Origin: Hasllibacter halocynthiae
GTDB lineage: Bacteria > Pseudomonadota > Alphaproteobacteria > Rhodobacterales > Rhodobacteraceae
Direction: 5' to 3'
Assembly: GCF_003003095.1 (NCBI RefSeq)
Contig: NZ_PVTT01000002.1
Coordinates: 620,001-684,000, forward strand
Length of the DNA stretch: 64,000 nucleotides
The position numbers and the translations under genes are program-made. Under the pieces are notes generated by a model, which had not been told where the DNA came from, did not search any database, and worked only from the letters and a program-made list of their open reading frames with translations. Below are positions 1 to 7,807 of this stretch, piece by piece; the first letter of the stretch is position 1; each line of letters begins with the position of its first letter.

Positions 1-1
1 C

Positions 2-1552
2 CTCGGGCTGCCCCGGACCGTGCCCCTCGTGATGGGGGCGCTGATGCTCGGCGGGGCGCCGGCCGCGCGCCTGCTTGCGCAGTCGCTGCTCCTGGCGGGG
101 CACGCCCGCGCCTCCGTGCCGGTGGCCGTCTACGGCGCCGGCGCCGCGGGGGTGCAGATGGTCTCGGCGCTGCAGGCCTCCCACGAGTATCGGCCCGTGG
201 CGCTCGTCGACGACAACCCGGCGCTGCACGGCGTCGTCGTCTCCGGCCTCGAGGTGGTCGGCGCCGACGCCCTGGGGGCGCTGGTCGCACGGGGCGCGGT
301 GCGCCGGGTGATCGTCGCGATCCCCTCTCTCGGCGCCGCGGCGCGCCGGCGGCTGATCGGCCGGCTCGACGCGCTGGGCGTCCCGGTCGAGGCGCTTCCC
401 TCCTATGTCGAGATGGTCGGCGCCGGCACCCTGCGCGAGGCGCTGCGCCCCGTCGCCCTCGAGGACCTCCTCGGGCGCGAGGCGGTCGCGCTGGACATGC
501 CCGCGATCCGGGCCGCCTACAGGGGGCGGTCGGTCCTCGTCAGCGGGGCCGGCGGCTCGATCGGGTCCGAGCTGTGCCGCCAGGCGATCACCGCCGGCGC
601 CGCCCGCCTCGTGCTGCTCGAGCGGTCCGAATACGCCCTCTACGCCATCGAGCGCGAGCTGGCGCCCCTCGCGGACGGGGCGGGCTGCGCCCTCGTGCCC
701 GCGCTGGGCGACGTCGCCGACGGGCGCGCCTGCGAGGGGCTGCTGCGCGCGCACGGGGTCGAGACCGTCCTGCACGCCGCCGCCTACAAGCACGTCCCCA
801 TCGTGGAGGGGAACGAGGCCGCCGGCGTGCGGAACAACGCCCTCGGGACCCGCGCCTTCGCCGAGGCCGCCGCGCGCGCGGGGGTGGGGCGGTTCGTCCT
901 CGTCTCGACCGACAAGGCGGTCCGCCCGCCCAACGTGATGGGCGCGACGAAGCGCATGGCCGAGATCGCCGTGCAGGACCTCCAGCGCCGGACGCGCGGC
1001 ACGGTCTTCTCCATGGTGCGCTTCGGCAACGTCCTGGGCTCGTCGGGATCTGTGATCCCGCTCTTCCGGGCGCAGATCGAGAAGGGCGGCCCCGTCACCC
1101 TCACCGATCCGGGGGTCACGCGCTACTTCATGACCATCCCGGAGGCCGCGCGCCTCGTGATGCTGGCCGGGACCTTCGCCGAAGGGGGCGAGGTGTTCGT
1201 CCTCGACATGGGCGCGCCGGTGCGCATCCACGACCTCGCCCGCCAGATGATCGAGCTGTCCGGCCTGACCGTGCGCGACGCGGACCGGCCGGACGGCGAC
1301 ATCGCCATCGAGGTGACGGGCCTGCGCCCGGGCGAGAAGCTCCACGAGGAGCTGCTGATCGACGCCGACACCCTCGCGACGCCGCATCCGAAGATCCTGC
1401 GCGCGCAGGAGGGTTGCCCCCCCGGGCCCGTCGTCGCCGGCGTGCTCTCGCGCCTCGAGGGGGCGGCCGGGCGCGGCGATGCCGCCGCCCTCCGGGCGGA
1501 GCTCTCGCGCCTCGTCGACGGGTTCGCGGCGCCCCGGCGCGCCGCCGCCTGA
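2..1552 (+). CDS. Polysaccharide biosynthesis nucleotide-sugar 4,6-dehydratase (CapD/FlaA1-like), 5'-truncated by window edge
   Basis: The reading frame is open from base 2, and the residues before the first in-frame GTG (base 20) already fit the family, so the true start lies upstream. What remains (about 516 codons) shows the end of an N-terminal membrane region, a first Rossmann-like domain (VAVYGAGAAG), then the catalytic extended-SDR domain with SGAGGSIGSELCRQ, the AAAYKHVPIVE segment and STDKAVRPPNVMGATKR with the paired Met and Lys used by 4,6-dehydratases. The C-terminal LRPGEKLHEELL is typical of CapD, WbpM and PglF relatives. The family converts UDP-GlcNAc to a 4-keto-6-deoxy sugar at the inner membrane for capsule, O-antigen or glycan synthesis. 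The exact substrate cannot be read from the sequence. It converges on hslU. Confidence 0.9.
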   Translation, partial: LGLPRTVPLVMGALMLGGAPAARLLAQSLLLAGHARASVPVAVYGAGAAGVQMVSALQASHEYRPVALVDDNPALHGVVVSGLEVVGADALGALVARGAVRRVIVAIPSLGAAARRRLIGRLDALGVPVEALPSYVEMVGAGTLREALRPVALEDLLGREAVALDMPAIRAAYRGRSVLVSGAGGSIGSELCRQAITAGAARLVLLERSEYALYAIERELAPLADGAGCALVPALGDVADGRACEGLLRAHGVETVLHAAAYKHVPIVEGNEAAGVRNNALGTRAFAEAAARAGVGRFVLVSTDKAVRPPNVMGATKRMAEIAVQDLQRRTRGTVFSMVRFGNVLGSSGSVIPLFRAQIEKGGPVTLTDPGVTRYFMTIPEAARLVMLAGTFAEGGEVFVLDMGAPVRIHDLARQMIELSGLTVRDADRPDGDIAIEVTGLRPGEKLHEELLIDADTLATPHPKILRAQEGCPPGPVVAGVLSRLEGAAGRGDAAALRAELSRLVDGFAAPRRAAA

Positions 1553-1577
1553 GGCCCGGCCCGGGGCCCGCTGCGCG

Positions 1578-2879
1578 TCAGAGCATGTAGCGGCTCACGT
1601 CGCCCGCGCGGACCATGTCGCCGAGGTTCGCCTCGACGAAGGCGGCGTCCACGGTGATGCTGTCGCCCGAACGGTCGGGGGCGGTGAAGCCCAGCTCCTC
1701 GAAGACGCGCTCGACCACGGTGTAGAGGCGCCGCGCGCCGATGTTCTCGACCTCGCCGTTCACCTCCGCCGCGATGCGGGCGAGGGCGGCGATCCCGTCC
1801 TCCGTGAACGCGACCTCGACCCCTTCGGTGCCCATCAGGGCGGTGTACTGGCGCGTCAGGGCGTTGTCGGTCTCGGTCAGGATGCGGACGAAGTCCCCTT
1901 CGGTCAGCGCGCGCAGCTCGACGCGGATGGGCAGCCGCCCCTGCAGCTCGGGCAGGAGGTCGGAGGGCTTGGCGACGTGAAAGGCGCCGGACGCGATGAA
2001 GAGGATGTGGTCCGTCTTCACCGCCCCGTGCTTCGTCGAGACGGTCGTCCCCTCGATCAGGGGCAGCAGGTCGCGCTGCACCCCCTCGCGCGAGACCTCG
2101 CCGCCGCGCGCCTCCGCGCGGGCGGCGACCTTGTCGATCTCGTCGAGGAAGACGATCCCGTCCTCCTGCACGGCCTCGAGGGCGGCCTTCGTCACCGCCT
2201 CGTCGTCGAGCAGCTTGTCGGCCTCCTCGCCCATGAGGACGTCGTAGCTCTCCGCGACGGTCATCTTCCTGCGCACGGTCCGGCGGGGCATCATCTTGCC
2301 CAGCATCTCGCCGAGGTTCATCATGCCCATGCCGGGCTGGCCGGGAATGTCCATCATCCCGGCGGGCACCCCCGCCTCCTCGACGTCCAGCTCGATCGCG
2401 GTGGCGTCCAGCTCGCCCGCGCGCAGCTTGCGGCGGAACATCTCGCGCGTCTGCTCGCGCGCGCCGTTCCCGGCCAGGGCCTCGATCACCCGCTCCTCCG
2501 CGGCGGCCCCGGCGGCGGCGCGGACGTCCTCGCGCATGGCCTCGCGGGTCTGCGCGATGGAGGCGTCCACGAGGTCGCGCACGATCTGCTCGACGTCCCG
2601 GCCGACATAGCCCACCTCGGTGAACTTCGTCGCCTCGACCTTCAGGAAAGGCGCGCGGGCCAGCTTGGCCAGCCGCCTGCTGATCTCGGTCTTGCCGACG
2701 CCGGTGGGGCCGATCATCAGGATGTTCTTGGGGTACACCTCGTCCTGCAGCTCGCGCGGCAGGCGCTTGCGGCGCCAGCGGTTGCGCAGGGCCACGGCCA
2801 CGGCGCGCTTGGCGTCCTTCTGGCCGATGATGAATCGATCGAGCTCGGAGACGATCTCGCGGGGCGTAAGGTCGGTCAT
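1578..2879 (-). CDS. hslU: ATP-dependent protease ATPase subunit HslU
   Basis: A 433-aa AAA+ unfoldase, close to the E. coli length of 443. It feeds unfolded proteins to the HslV peptidase chamber in the cytoplasm. Seen: N-terminal [16 protein letters not shown], Walker A GPTGVGKT (about residues 57-64), the inserted I domain, Walker B IVFLDEID (about 245), sensor-2 [10 protein letters not shown], and the C-terminal SRYML tail that in this family docks into HslV. I chose the ATG at 2879 because the family begins just before TPREIV; an upstream in-frame start would add 12 residues unlike homologues. It follows the DUF2157 gene by 45 bp on the same strand. It is separated from hslV by about 2.2 kb, which is unusual. 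Confidence 0.97.
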   Translation of the reverse strand: MTDLTPREIVSELDRFIIGQKDAKRAVAVALRNRWRRKRLPRELQDEVYPKNILMIGPTGVGKTEISRRLAKLARAPFLKVEATKFTEVGYVGRDVEQIVRDLVDASIAQTREAMREDVRAAAGAAAEERVIEALAGNGAREQTREMFRRKLRAGELDATAIELDVEEAGVPAGMMDIPGQPGMGMMNLGEMLGKMMPRRTVRRKMTVAESYDVLMGEEADKLLDDEAVTKAALEAVQEDGIVFLDEIDKVAARAEARGGEVSREGVQRDLLPLIEGTTVSTKHGAVKTDHILFIASGAFHVAKPSDLLPELQGRLPIRVELRALTEGDFVRILTETDNALTRQYTALMGTEGVEVAFTEDGIAALARIAAEVNGEVENIGARRLYTVVERVFEELGFTAPDRSGDSITVDAAFVEANLGDMVRAGDVSRYML

Positions 2880-2924
2880 GGGGCGCGACCTATGGGCGGG
2901 CGCGCACCGTGCCAAGGCGCGGGG

Positions 2925-4022
2925 TCACGCCATCTCGCCCACGCCGTTGGCGGGCGGCAGCCGCCCGACCGGCAGCACCGGCCCCAGAAGGCGCAGCAGG
3001 GCGCCCCGGATCCGCTCCCAGAGCGCCCCGAGGAGAAGGAGGCCCGCCCCGATCGAGAGGACCGCGCCCGCCACGCCGCCCCCTTCCGCCACGAGGCCCG
3101 CCAGCACGACGATGTAGCCCGCGCCCGCCACGAGGAAGGACCGCCGGTCGATCACCACCGCCACCAGGGCCATCAGCGCGAGGAACCCCGCCAGGGCCGC
3201 CAGGCGCCCGCCCGACGGCTCGGCCAGCAGCGACAGCGCCACGGTGTTCACGATCGCCGGCGCCGCCACGACGTGCAGCCAGAACCCGTTCGCCGCCCTG
3301 CGCGTGACGCGGTGCGGGTCGGACATGTCGAACGTCATCGCGATCCCGAAGAAGGCCAGCCCCAGCGCCAGCGTGGCCGGCGCGAAGGGCCCCTGCGCCC
3401 CGAGAAGGAACAGATCCTCCGGATCGGGCACGATCCCCTGCGTGCCCGCGATGGCCAGGATCGCGGTCCCGAACAGCGCCAGCGCGATCAGGGCCAGCGT
3501 GAACGGCACCCGGAAGCGCCCGAAATGCACCAGGAGGCCGCCGATCACGATCCCGGCCGCCATCAGCAGGCGCGAGGTGTCGAAGCCCAGCGCCGCCCGC
3601 GCCACCCCTTCGGTCAGCCAGGGCAGCGTCGCCCCCCCGAGCGCGAGCGCGAACAGGATCGTCAGCGCTATCGCCGGCGCCACCATCCGGCGGCGGCGGA
3701 CGAAGTACTCCGACAGGCCCCAGACCACGATCGCCCCCAGCCCGGACATCACCGCGTAGGTCCGCGCGAACCCTCCGTCGGAAAGGCCCGTGCCGAACGT
3801 CACCGCCGCCGCCAGCCCCTGCCAGCCAACGGCCAGGATCACGAGGCCCACGACGATGAAGATCTCGTTGAAGCCGCGGAACAGCTCGAACGGCTCCTCC
3901 CCCGGGCGGACGTCGTCGCGCGTGCCCCGCCGCGCGTCGGCCAACGCTGCGAGATGCGCTGCCTGCCGCTCGCTCAGGACCCCCGCCGCGACGGCGGCCT
4001 TGACGTCGTCCCTCTCGATCAT
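2925..4022 (-). CDS. DUF2157-family multi-pass membrane protein
   Basis: 365 aa. The soluble N-terminus (MIERDDVKAAVAAGVLSERQAAHLAAL) is the signature of the DUF2157 family: a short helical pair followed by many membrane segments. From about residue 55 to the end I count nine or ten hydrophobic helices (for example IFIVVGLVILAVGWQ and FLALMALVAVVI). The family has no established function. The ATG at 4022 is preceded by GGGAGG at a normal distance; an in-frame start 8 codons upstream lacks this. It is probably co-transcribed with hslU downstream and diverges from the phosphohydrolase gene at 4107. Confidence 0.85.
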   Translation of the reverse strand: MIERDDVKAAVAAGVLSERQAAHLAALADARRGTRDDVRPGEEPFELFRGFNEIFIVVGLVILAVGWQGLAAAVTFGTGLSDGGFARTYAVMSGLGAIVVWGLSEYFVRRRRMVAPAIALTILFALALGGATLPWLTEGVARAALGFDTSRLLMAAGIVIGGLLVHFGRFRVPFTLALIALALFGTAILAIAGTQGIVPDPEDLFLLGAQGPFAPATLALGLAFFGIAMTFDMSDPHRVTRRAANGFWLHVVAAPAIVNTVALSLLAEPSGGRLAALAGFLALMALVAVVIDRRSFLVAGAGYIVVLAGLVAEGGGVAGAVLSIGAGLLLLGALWERIRGALLRLLGPVLPVGRLPPANGVGEMA

Positions 4023-4106
4023 CCCCGGCCCTCCCGCGCGACCCAAGGACGCCCCCCTCCCTTCCGGCGGGAACGCCGGGGGCGGATGCGGCCTTCATCT
4101 CCCAGT

Positions 4107-4760
4107 ATGCAGTTCACGGTGCTGACATGGAACATTCGTTTCGCGCTCGGATCGGACGGGCGGCGCGATCCTGCGCGCATCGTGGACCGCATCGCCGCCG
4201 AGGACGCCGACATCGTGTTCCTGCAGGAATGCGACGATCGGTTCGGCCGGCGCGCCTCGCTGCCGCTGCCCCTTCTCGGGGCGGCCGGCTACCGTCCCGC
4301 GCGCGCGGGCGGGCGCTCCCTCGGATGGCGAGGGAACGCGGTGCTGGTGCGCCGGGGGGTGCCGGTCGCCGCGACGCGCCGCGTCCCCCTCGCCGGCTTC
4401 GAGATCCGCGGCGCCCTGATGCTGGCCCTGCCGCAGGCCTCGGTGGCCTGCGTCCACCTCGGGCTGCTGCGCTTCCACCGCAGGCGCCAGCTGCGCGAGG
4501 TGCTCGCCGCGCTGGAGGGGATGGGGGGGCCGCACCTCGTCGCAGGCGACTTCAACGAGTGGCGCCGCCGGGGCCTTCGCCTACCGCCCGGCTGGCGCAT
4601 GGCCGCCCCGGGCCCGACGTTCCCGTCGCGGCGGCCGCTCCTTCCGCTCGACCGGGTGCTCGTCGGGCCGGGCCTCCACGTCGAGGAGGCCGAGGTCGTG
4701 CGCGCGGCGGGCCTCGCTTCCGACCACCTGCCGGTGCGCGCGCGGATCAGGCGGGGCTGA
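4107..4760 (+). CDS. Endonuclease/exonuclease/phosphatase (EEP) family protein
   Basis: 217 aa, a small single-domain member of the DNase I/AP endonuclease-like fold. The metal and catalytic motifs are all in order: TWNIR near the N-terminus, IVFLQECD (metal Glu), ACVHLGL (His), VAGDFNEW (Asp and Asn), PLDRVLV, and terminal ASDHLPV (Asp-His pair). EEP proteins hydrolyse phosphodiester or phosphomonoester bonds in DNA, phospholipids or phosphoinositides. The substrate of this one is unknown and there is no signal peptide, so it is probably cytoplasmic. The start is the ATG giving MQFTVLTWNIR. Its last 14 bases overlap the convergent SMR gene. Confidence 0.88.
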   Translation: MQFTVLTWNIRFALGSDGRRDPARIVDRIAAEDADIVFLQECDDRFGRRASLPLPLLGAAGYRPARAGGRSLGWRGNAVLVRRGVPVAATRRVPLAGFEIRGALMLALPQASVACVHLGLLRFHRRRQLREVLAALEGMGGPHLVAGDFNEWRRRGLRLPPGWRMAAPGPTFPSRRPLLPLDRVLVGPGLHVEEAEVVRAAGLASDHLPVRARIRRG

Positions 4761-5079
4761 CGACCTTCAGCCCGACGAGGCATACGATCAGCCCTGCCAC
4801 GAACGCCATACGCCAGAAGGTCGCCGGATCCTGGAAGAAGAGGATGCCGACCGCCACCGTCCCCACCGCCCCGATCCCGGTCCACACCGCGTAGGCCGTG
4901 CCGAGCGGGATCGTCTCTATTGCCCGCGTCAGCAGCCAGAAGGACAGGAACGCGAAGAGGGCGAACAGCACCGACGGCACGAGCCGCGTGAACCCGTCCG
5001 AGAGCTTCAGCATGCTCGCGAACCCGACCTCGAACGCCCCCGCGAGGAGGAGCGCGGCCCAGCCCGCCGGCCAGGTCAA
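4747..5079 (-). CDS. gdx: SMR-family small multidrug/guanidinium exporter (Gdx/SugE type)
   Basis: 110 aa, four transmembrane helices, the usual size of the small multidrug resistance family, which works as an antiparallel dimer in the inner membrane. The essential helix-1 glutamate is present in [14 protein letters not shown] (Glu17). The stretch [17 protein letters not shown] together with [12 protein letters not shown] resembles the Gdx/SugE branch, which exports guanidinium ions with proton antiport, more than the EmrE branch. The start is a TTG overlapping the hslV stop codon (TTGA), so it is translated by coupling with hslV. No guanidine riboswitch can sit upstream, since hslV abuts it. 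Substrate assignment is by family only. Confidence 0.85.
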   Translation of the reverse strand: MTWPAGWAALLLAGAFEVGFASMLKLSDGFTRLVPSVLFALFAFLSFWLLTRAIETIPLGTAYAVWTGIGAVGTVAVGILFFQDPATFWRMAFVAGLIVCLVGLKVVSPA

Positions 5080-5609
5080 CCCATCACCTCCACCACGAGC
5101 CTGCCATTGGTGTAGATGTCGATCTCGGCCGCGACGGCCATGGCGCGACGGGCGACCTCCTCGGCCGCGTGGTCCGTGTCCATCAGCGCCCGCGCCGCCG
5201 CGAGCGCGTAGTTCCCGCCCGAGCCGACGGCGGCGACGTCGTGCTCGGGCTCGAGGACGTCGCCCGCGCCGGTGACGATCAGCAGCGCCGTGCCGTCCGT
5301 GACGATCAGCATCGCCTCCAGCTTCTGGAGGTACTTGTCCGTCCGCCAGTCCTTGGCCAGCTCGACGCAGGCCCGGGCGAGCTGGCCGGGATGCGCCTCC
5401 AGCTTCTTCTCCAGTCGCTCGAGAAGGGTGAACGCGTCGGCCGTCGACCCGGCGAAGCCTGCGACCACGTCCGTCCCGATCCGCCGCACCTTGCGGGCGT
5501 TGCCCTTCAGGATGCTGGTCTGGCCCTGGGTGACCTGCCCGTCGCCCGCGATGCAGACCTGCCCGCCCTTGCGGACCCCCAGGATCGTCGTTCCATGCCA
5601 ATCGGCCAT
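5076..5609 (-). CDS. hslV: ATP-dependent protease peptidase subunit HslV
   Basis: 177 aa, the N-terminal-nucleophile threonine peptidase that forms the double hexameric ring capped by HslU. The short propeptide MADWHG is followed by [10 protein letters not shown]; Thr7 becomes the catalytic N-terminal threonine after processing. Further family landmarks are [19 protein letters not shown] and [16 protein letters not shown]. It heads a two-gene unit with gdx, whose start overlaps the hslV stop. The partner hslU lies 2.2 kb downstream in a different unit instead of next to it, so stoichiometry of the two subunits cannot be set by one mRNA here. Confidence 0.97.
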   Translation of the reverse strand: MADWHGTTILGVRKGGQVCIAGDGQVTQGQTSILKGNARKVRRIGTDVVAGFAGSTADAFTLLERLEKKLEAHPGQLARACVELAKDWRTDKYLQKLEAMLIVTDGTALLIVTGAGDVLEPEHDVAAVGSGGNYALAAARALMDTDHAAEEVARRAMAVAAEIDIYTNGRLVVEVMG

Positions 5610-5914
5610 GCGCGCCCTCCGTTTGGGGGCGATATGCGGGCGACCGCGGCGCGCGGCAATGGCGCGGGGCCGCGACCGCGAAGCCGGGGCCGCGGGATGC
5701 CGGGCGGGGCCGCGGACCTAGGGCGGAAGGCCGCCGCCCGAGGCGCGGCGAGAGGAACGAGGCCTGCATGCCCGTCGCGAAGAGCGTGCCGAACCGGATC
5801 GGGCCGTGGCCCAGCAGCCGTCCCCGTCGGCAGAAGCGGCATCGGCAGCGCGAAGGTGATGGCCCGTTCGATGCCCCGGGCCACCATGCCGGGCCGCTCC
5901 CATGGCGGTTCGCC
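5610..5914. other. Intergenic region between hslV and gntK
   Basis: About 305 bases with no gene I can support. Open frames exist on both strands but are Arg/Pro/Ala-rich readings typical of noncoding GC-rich DNA and match no family I recognise. The region must hold the hslV promoter, but I see no convincing heat-shock (sigma-32) or other promoter motif. No terminator with a T tract is visible after gntK. Confidence 0.5.
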
Positions 5915-6505
5915 TCATCCGACGTTCCCCCCATGGGATCGGGTCGCGAGCCGAGGGTGGCGCAAGGCGAGCGCCGTGGCCGCGTGCCGCGCGAGCGTGT
6001 CCACCGGCAGCGCGGCGTCGAGGATCACCGGGTCCTCGGCGGGGCCGGGGGCCTCGAGGTCGGCGATCTGGCTGTCGAGCAGGGCGGCGGGCATGAAGTG
6101 ATCCCGCCGGGCGGCCATGCGCCCGAAGATGAGGGCGCGGGGCGCGGTCAGGTGCACGACGTCGAGCGGCCCGGCCCGGCGGCGCAGCACGTCGCGGTAG
6201 CGCCGCTTGAGCGCCGAGCAGGCGAGGACGACGGGCCCTTCGGCGCGCCGCTCCGCGACCGCCTCGCCGACCGCCTCCAGCCAGGGGCGCCGCAGCTCGT
6301 CCGTGAGGGGGATTCCCTTCGCCATCGCGGCCACGTTGGCGGGCGGGTGATGGTCGTCGGCCTCCACGAAGAGGGCGCCGAGCCGCTCCGCGAGGGCGAC
6401 CGCCACGCTGGTCTTGCCCGAGCCCGAGACCCCCATCACGAGGATCGCGGGATGCGCCGCGTCGTCCATGCCGCCCATCCCCCGCACCTGCTTCGCCTTC
6501 GCCAT
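5915..6505 (-). CDS. gntK: Gluconokinase
   Basis: 196 aa from the first ATG. It phosphorylates gluconate to 6-phosphogluconate with ATP, feeding the Entner-Doudoroff and pentose phosphate routes. Seen: Walker A GVSGSGKT (about residues 25-32), EADDHHPPANVAAMAKGIPLTDELR (split here by FVEADDHHPP and PLTDELRRPW), the CSALKRRYRDVLR motif, and FMPAALLDSQIADLE, all hallmarks of the GntK/shikimate-kinase-like P-loop family. The start is uncertain: ATGs at codon 10 and codon 13 would give proteins beginning nearer the usual family N-terminus. It stands alone, without gluconate transporter or regulator beside it. Confidence 0.92.
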   Translation of the reverse strand: MAKAKQVRGMGGMDDAAHPAILVMGVSGSGKTSVAVALAERLGALFVEADDHHPPANVAAMAKGIPLTDELRRPWLEAVGEAVAERRAEGPVVLACSALKRRYRDVLRRRAGPLDVVHLTAPRALIFGRMAARRDHFMPAALLDSQIADLEAPGPAEDPVILDAALPVDTLARHAATALALRHPRLATRSHGGNVG

Positions 6506-6879
6506 GGGCTATCTGGCGGCGCCGTCATCCGTCAACGGATCGTCGCCGCCTGGCGGCGACGCCCGAACCCCCCCTCCCTGGGGCTTCGGCGGGCGGCCCG
6601 GGCGCGCCGGCCGGCTGGCGGTCGAGCTGCCGCTCGCGCGGCTCGGGGCGTCGGAGGAAGGGCAGGGCGGCGGCCCGGGTCCGGCCCCGCCCGGCCCGCA
6701 CGCCGGGATCCCGCGGCACCGCCGGCCGCGCGCCGCCCTGGCGCCCGGCCGGCGCGCCGCCGCCGGGGAGGCGCGGCGCGGCATGGGCTTTTCCCGCGCG
6801 CCGTCGCAGAACGGCCCCGCCCGGCCCCGCCCGGCTCCCGGGGGGCCGGCCGGCGCAGGCACCGAGGAGAGGAGACGAG
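6506..6879. other. Intergenic region between gntK and ytoQ
   Basis: About 374 bases between two divergently transcribed genes. Extremely GC-rich, with several G and C runs. No frame gives a protein I would defend. It presumably carries the promoters of gntK (leftward) and ytoQ (rightward). The only clear element is the ribosome binding site GAGGAGAGGAG just before the ytoQ ATG. Confidence 0.5.
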
Positions 6880-7338
6880 ATGCTGAAGGTCTATCTGTCA
6901 GGCGAGATCCACACCGACTGGCGCGAGAGGATCGTGGCGGGGGCGAAGGGGCTGGAGGTGGCGTTCTCGTCGCCCGTCACCGACCACGACGCCTCGGACG
7001 ATTGCGGCGTGGCGATCCTGGGGGCGGAGGACCGCAAGGTCTGGCACGACCGCAAGGGCGCGCAGATCAACGCGATCCGCACCCGCAAGGGGATCGAGGA
7101 CGCCGACGTCGTGGTCGTGCGCTTCGGCGAGAAGTACAAGCAGTGGAACGCCGCCTTCGACGCGGGCTACGCCGCGGCGCTGGGCAAGTCGCTGATCGTC
7201 CTGCACGGCCCCGACCACGCCCACGCCCTGAAGGAGGTGGACGCCGCCGCCCTGGCCGTTGCGGAGACGCCCGAGCAGATCGTGGACGTCCTGCGCTACG
7301 TGCAGACGGGCGCTCTGCCCGCGGCGGCAGACGCCTGA
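6880..7338 (+). CDS. ytoQ: YtoQ family protein
   Basis: 152 aa. The protein opens with MLKVYLSGEIHTDWRERI and contains SSPVTDHDASDDCG, KGAQINAIRTRKGIEDADVVVVRFGEKYKQWNAA (read as separate blocks) and the Ser-Leu-Ile-Val-Leu-His segment. This is the conserved layout of the YtoQ family, a small Rossmann-type fold related to nucleoside 2-deoxyribosyltransferases. The biochemical role is not established. The ATG has a strong GGAG-type ribosome binding site. It is a single-gene unit converging on trxA. Confidence 0.9.
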   Translation: MLKVYLSGEIHTDWRERIVAGAKGLEVAFSSPVTDHDASDDCGVAILGAEDRKVWHDRKGAQINAIRTRKGIEDADVVVVRFGEKYKQWNAAFDAGYAAALGKSLIVLHGPDHAHALKEVDAAALAVAETPEQIVDVLRYVQTGALPAAADA

Positions 7339-7350
7339 GAGAGCCGGCCC

Positions 7351-7407
7351 CCCGCCACGCCTGCCGCGGACGGCCGTGGCGGGCGAAGGCGGGGTCCGGG
7401 CCCCGCC
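7351..7407. terminator. Tandem hairpins between convergent ytoQ and trxA
   Basis: Two perfect inverted repeats lie between the convergent stops: a 9-bp stem CCCGCCACG (7351-7359) with CGTGGCGGG (7375-7383), then a 7-bp stem GGCGGGG (7388-7394) with CCCCGCC (7401-7407). Neither is followed by a T tract. They may act as a bidirectional, non-classical terminator or protect mRNA ends. This is an inference from position and symmetry. Confidence 0.4.
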
Positions 7408-7430
7408 CTATGAACGGATACTCCGGCCGG

Positions 7431-7754
7431 TCAGGCGACGGCGGCGTCGATCCACTCCTTCAGGGCGGCCTTCGGGGCGGCGCCGGTCTTGTTCGACACG
7501 ACCTCGCCGTCCTTGAAGAGGAACAGCGCCGGGATGCCACGCACCCCCATCGCCCCGGGCGAGGCCGGGTTCTCGTCCACGTTGACCTTCACGATCTTGA
7601 CCTTGCCCGCGTACTCGTCGGCCAGCTCCTCGAGGGCGGGGCCGATGGCCTTGCAGGGGCCGCACCATTCCGCCCAAAAATCGACGACGACGGGCACGTC
7701 GCTCTGGCGGACTTCGGCGTCGAACGTGGCGTCGGTGACGGGGGCGGTGGGCAT
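7431..7754 (-). CDS. trxA: Thioredoxin
   Basis: 107 aa, the standard thioredoxin size. The active site is [12 protein letters not shown] with the redox Cys31 and Cys34. The cis-proline loop GIPAL (Pro75) and the buried Asp26 in VVVDFW are present, followed by LFKDGEVV. It reduces protein disulfides in the cytoplasm using thioredoxin reductase. The ATG at 7754 has GGAGGAG upstream. It follows addA by 53 bp on the same strand, so it is either the last gene of the repair operon or has its own promoter in that gap. Confidence 0.98.
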   Translation of the reverse strand: MPTAPVTDATFDAEVRQSDVPVVVDFWAEWCGPCKAIGPALEELADEYAGKVKIVKVNVDENPASPGAMGVRGIPALFLFKDGEVVSNKTGAAPKAALKEWIDAAVA

Positions 7755-7807
7755 GGCTCTCTCCTCCGGGGGTGGGGGGCGCAAGCTATGGTCGCCCCCC
7801 GCCCGCG

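Noticed and set aside
1479-4106. Long plus-strand open frame running into the EEP gene
   Set aside because: Only the last 217 codons match a family; the upstream part is antisense to hslU and the DUF2157 gene and has no protein-like composition.
5718-5918. Short minus-strand frames between gntK and hslV
   Set aside because: No family resemblance, and protein-like stretches break across frames; treated as noncoding.
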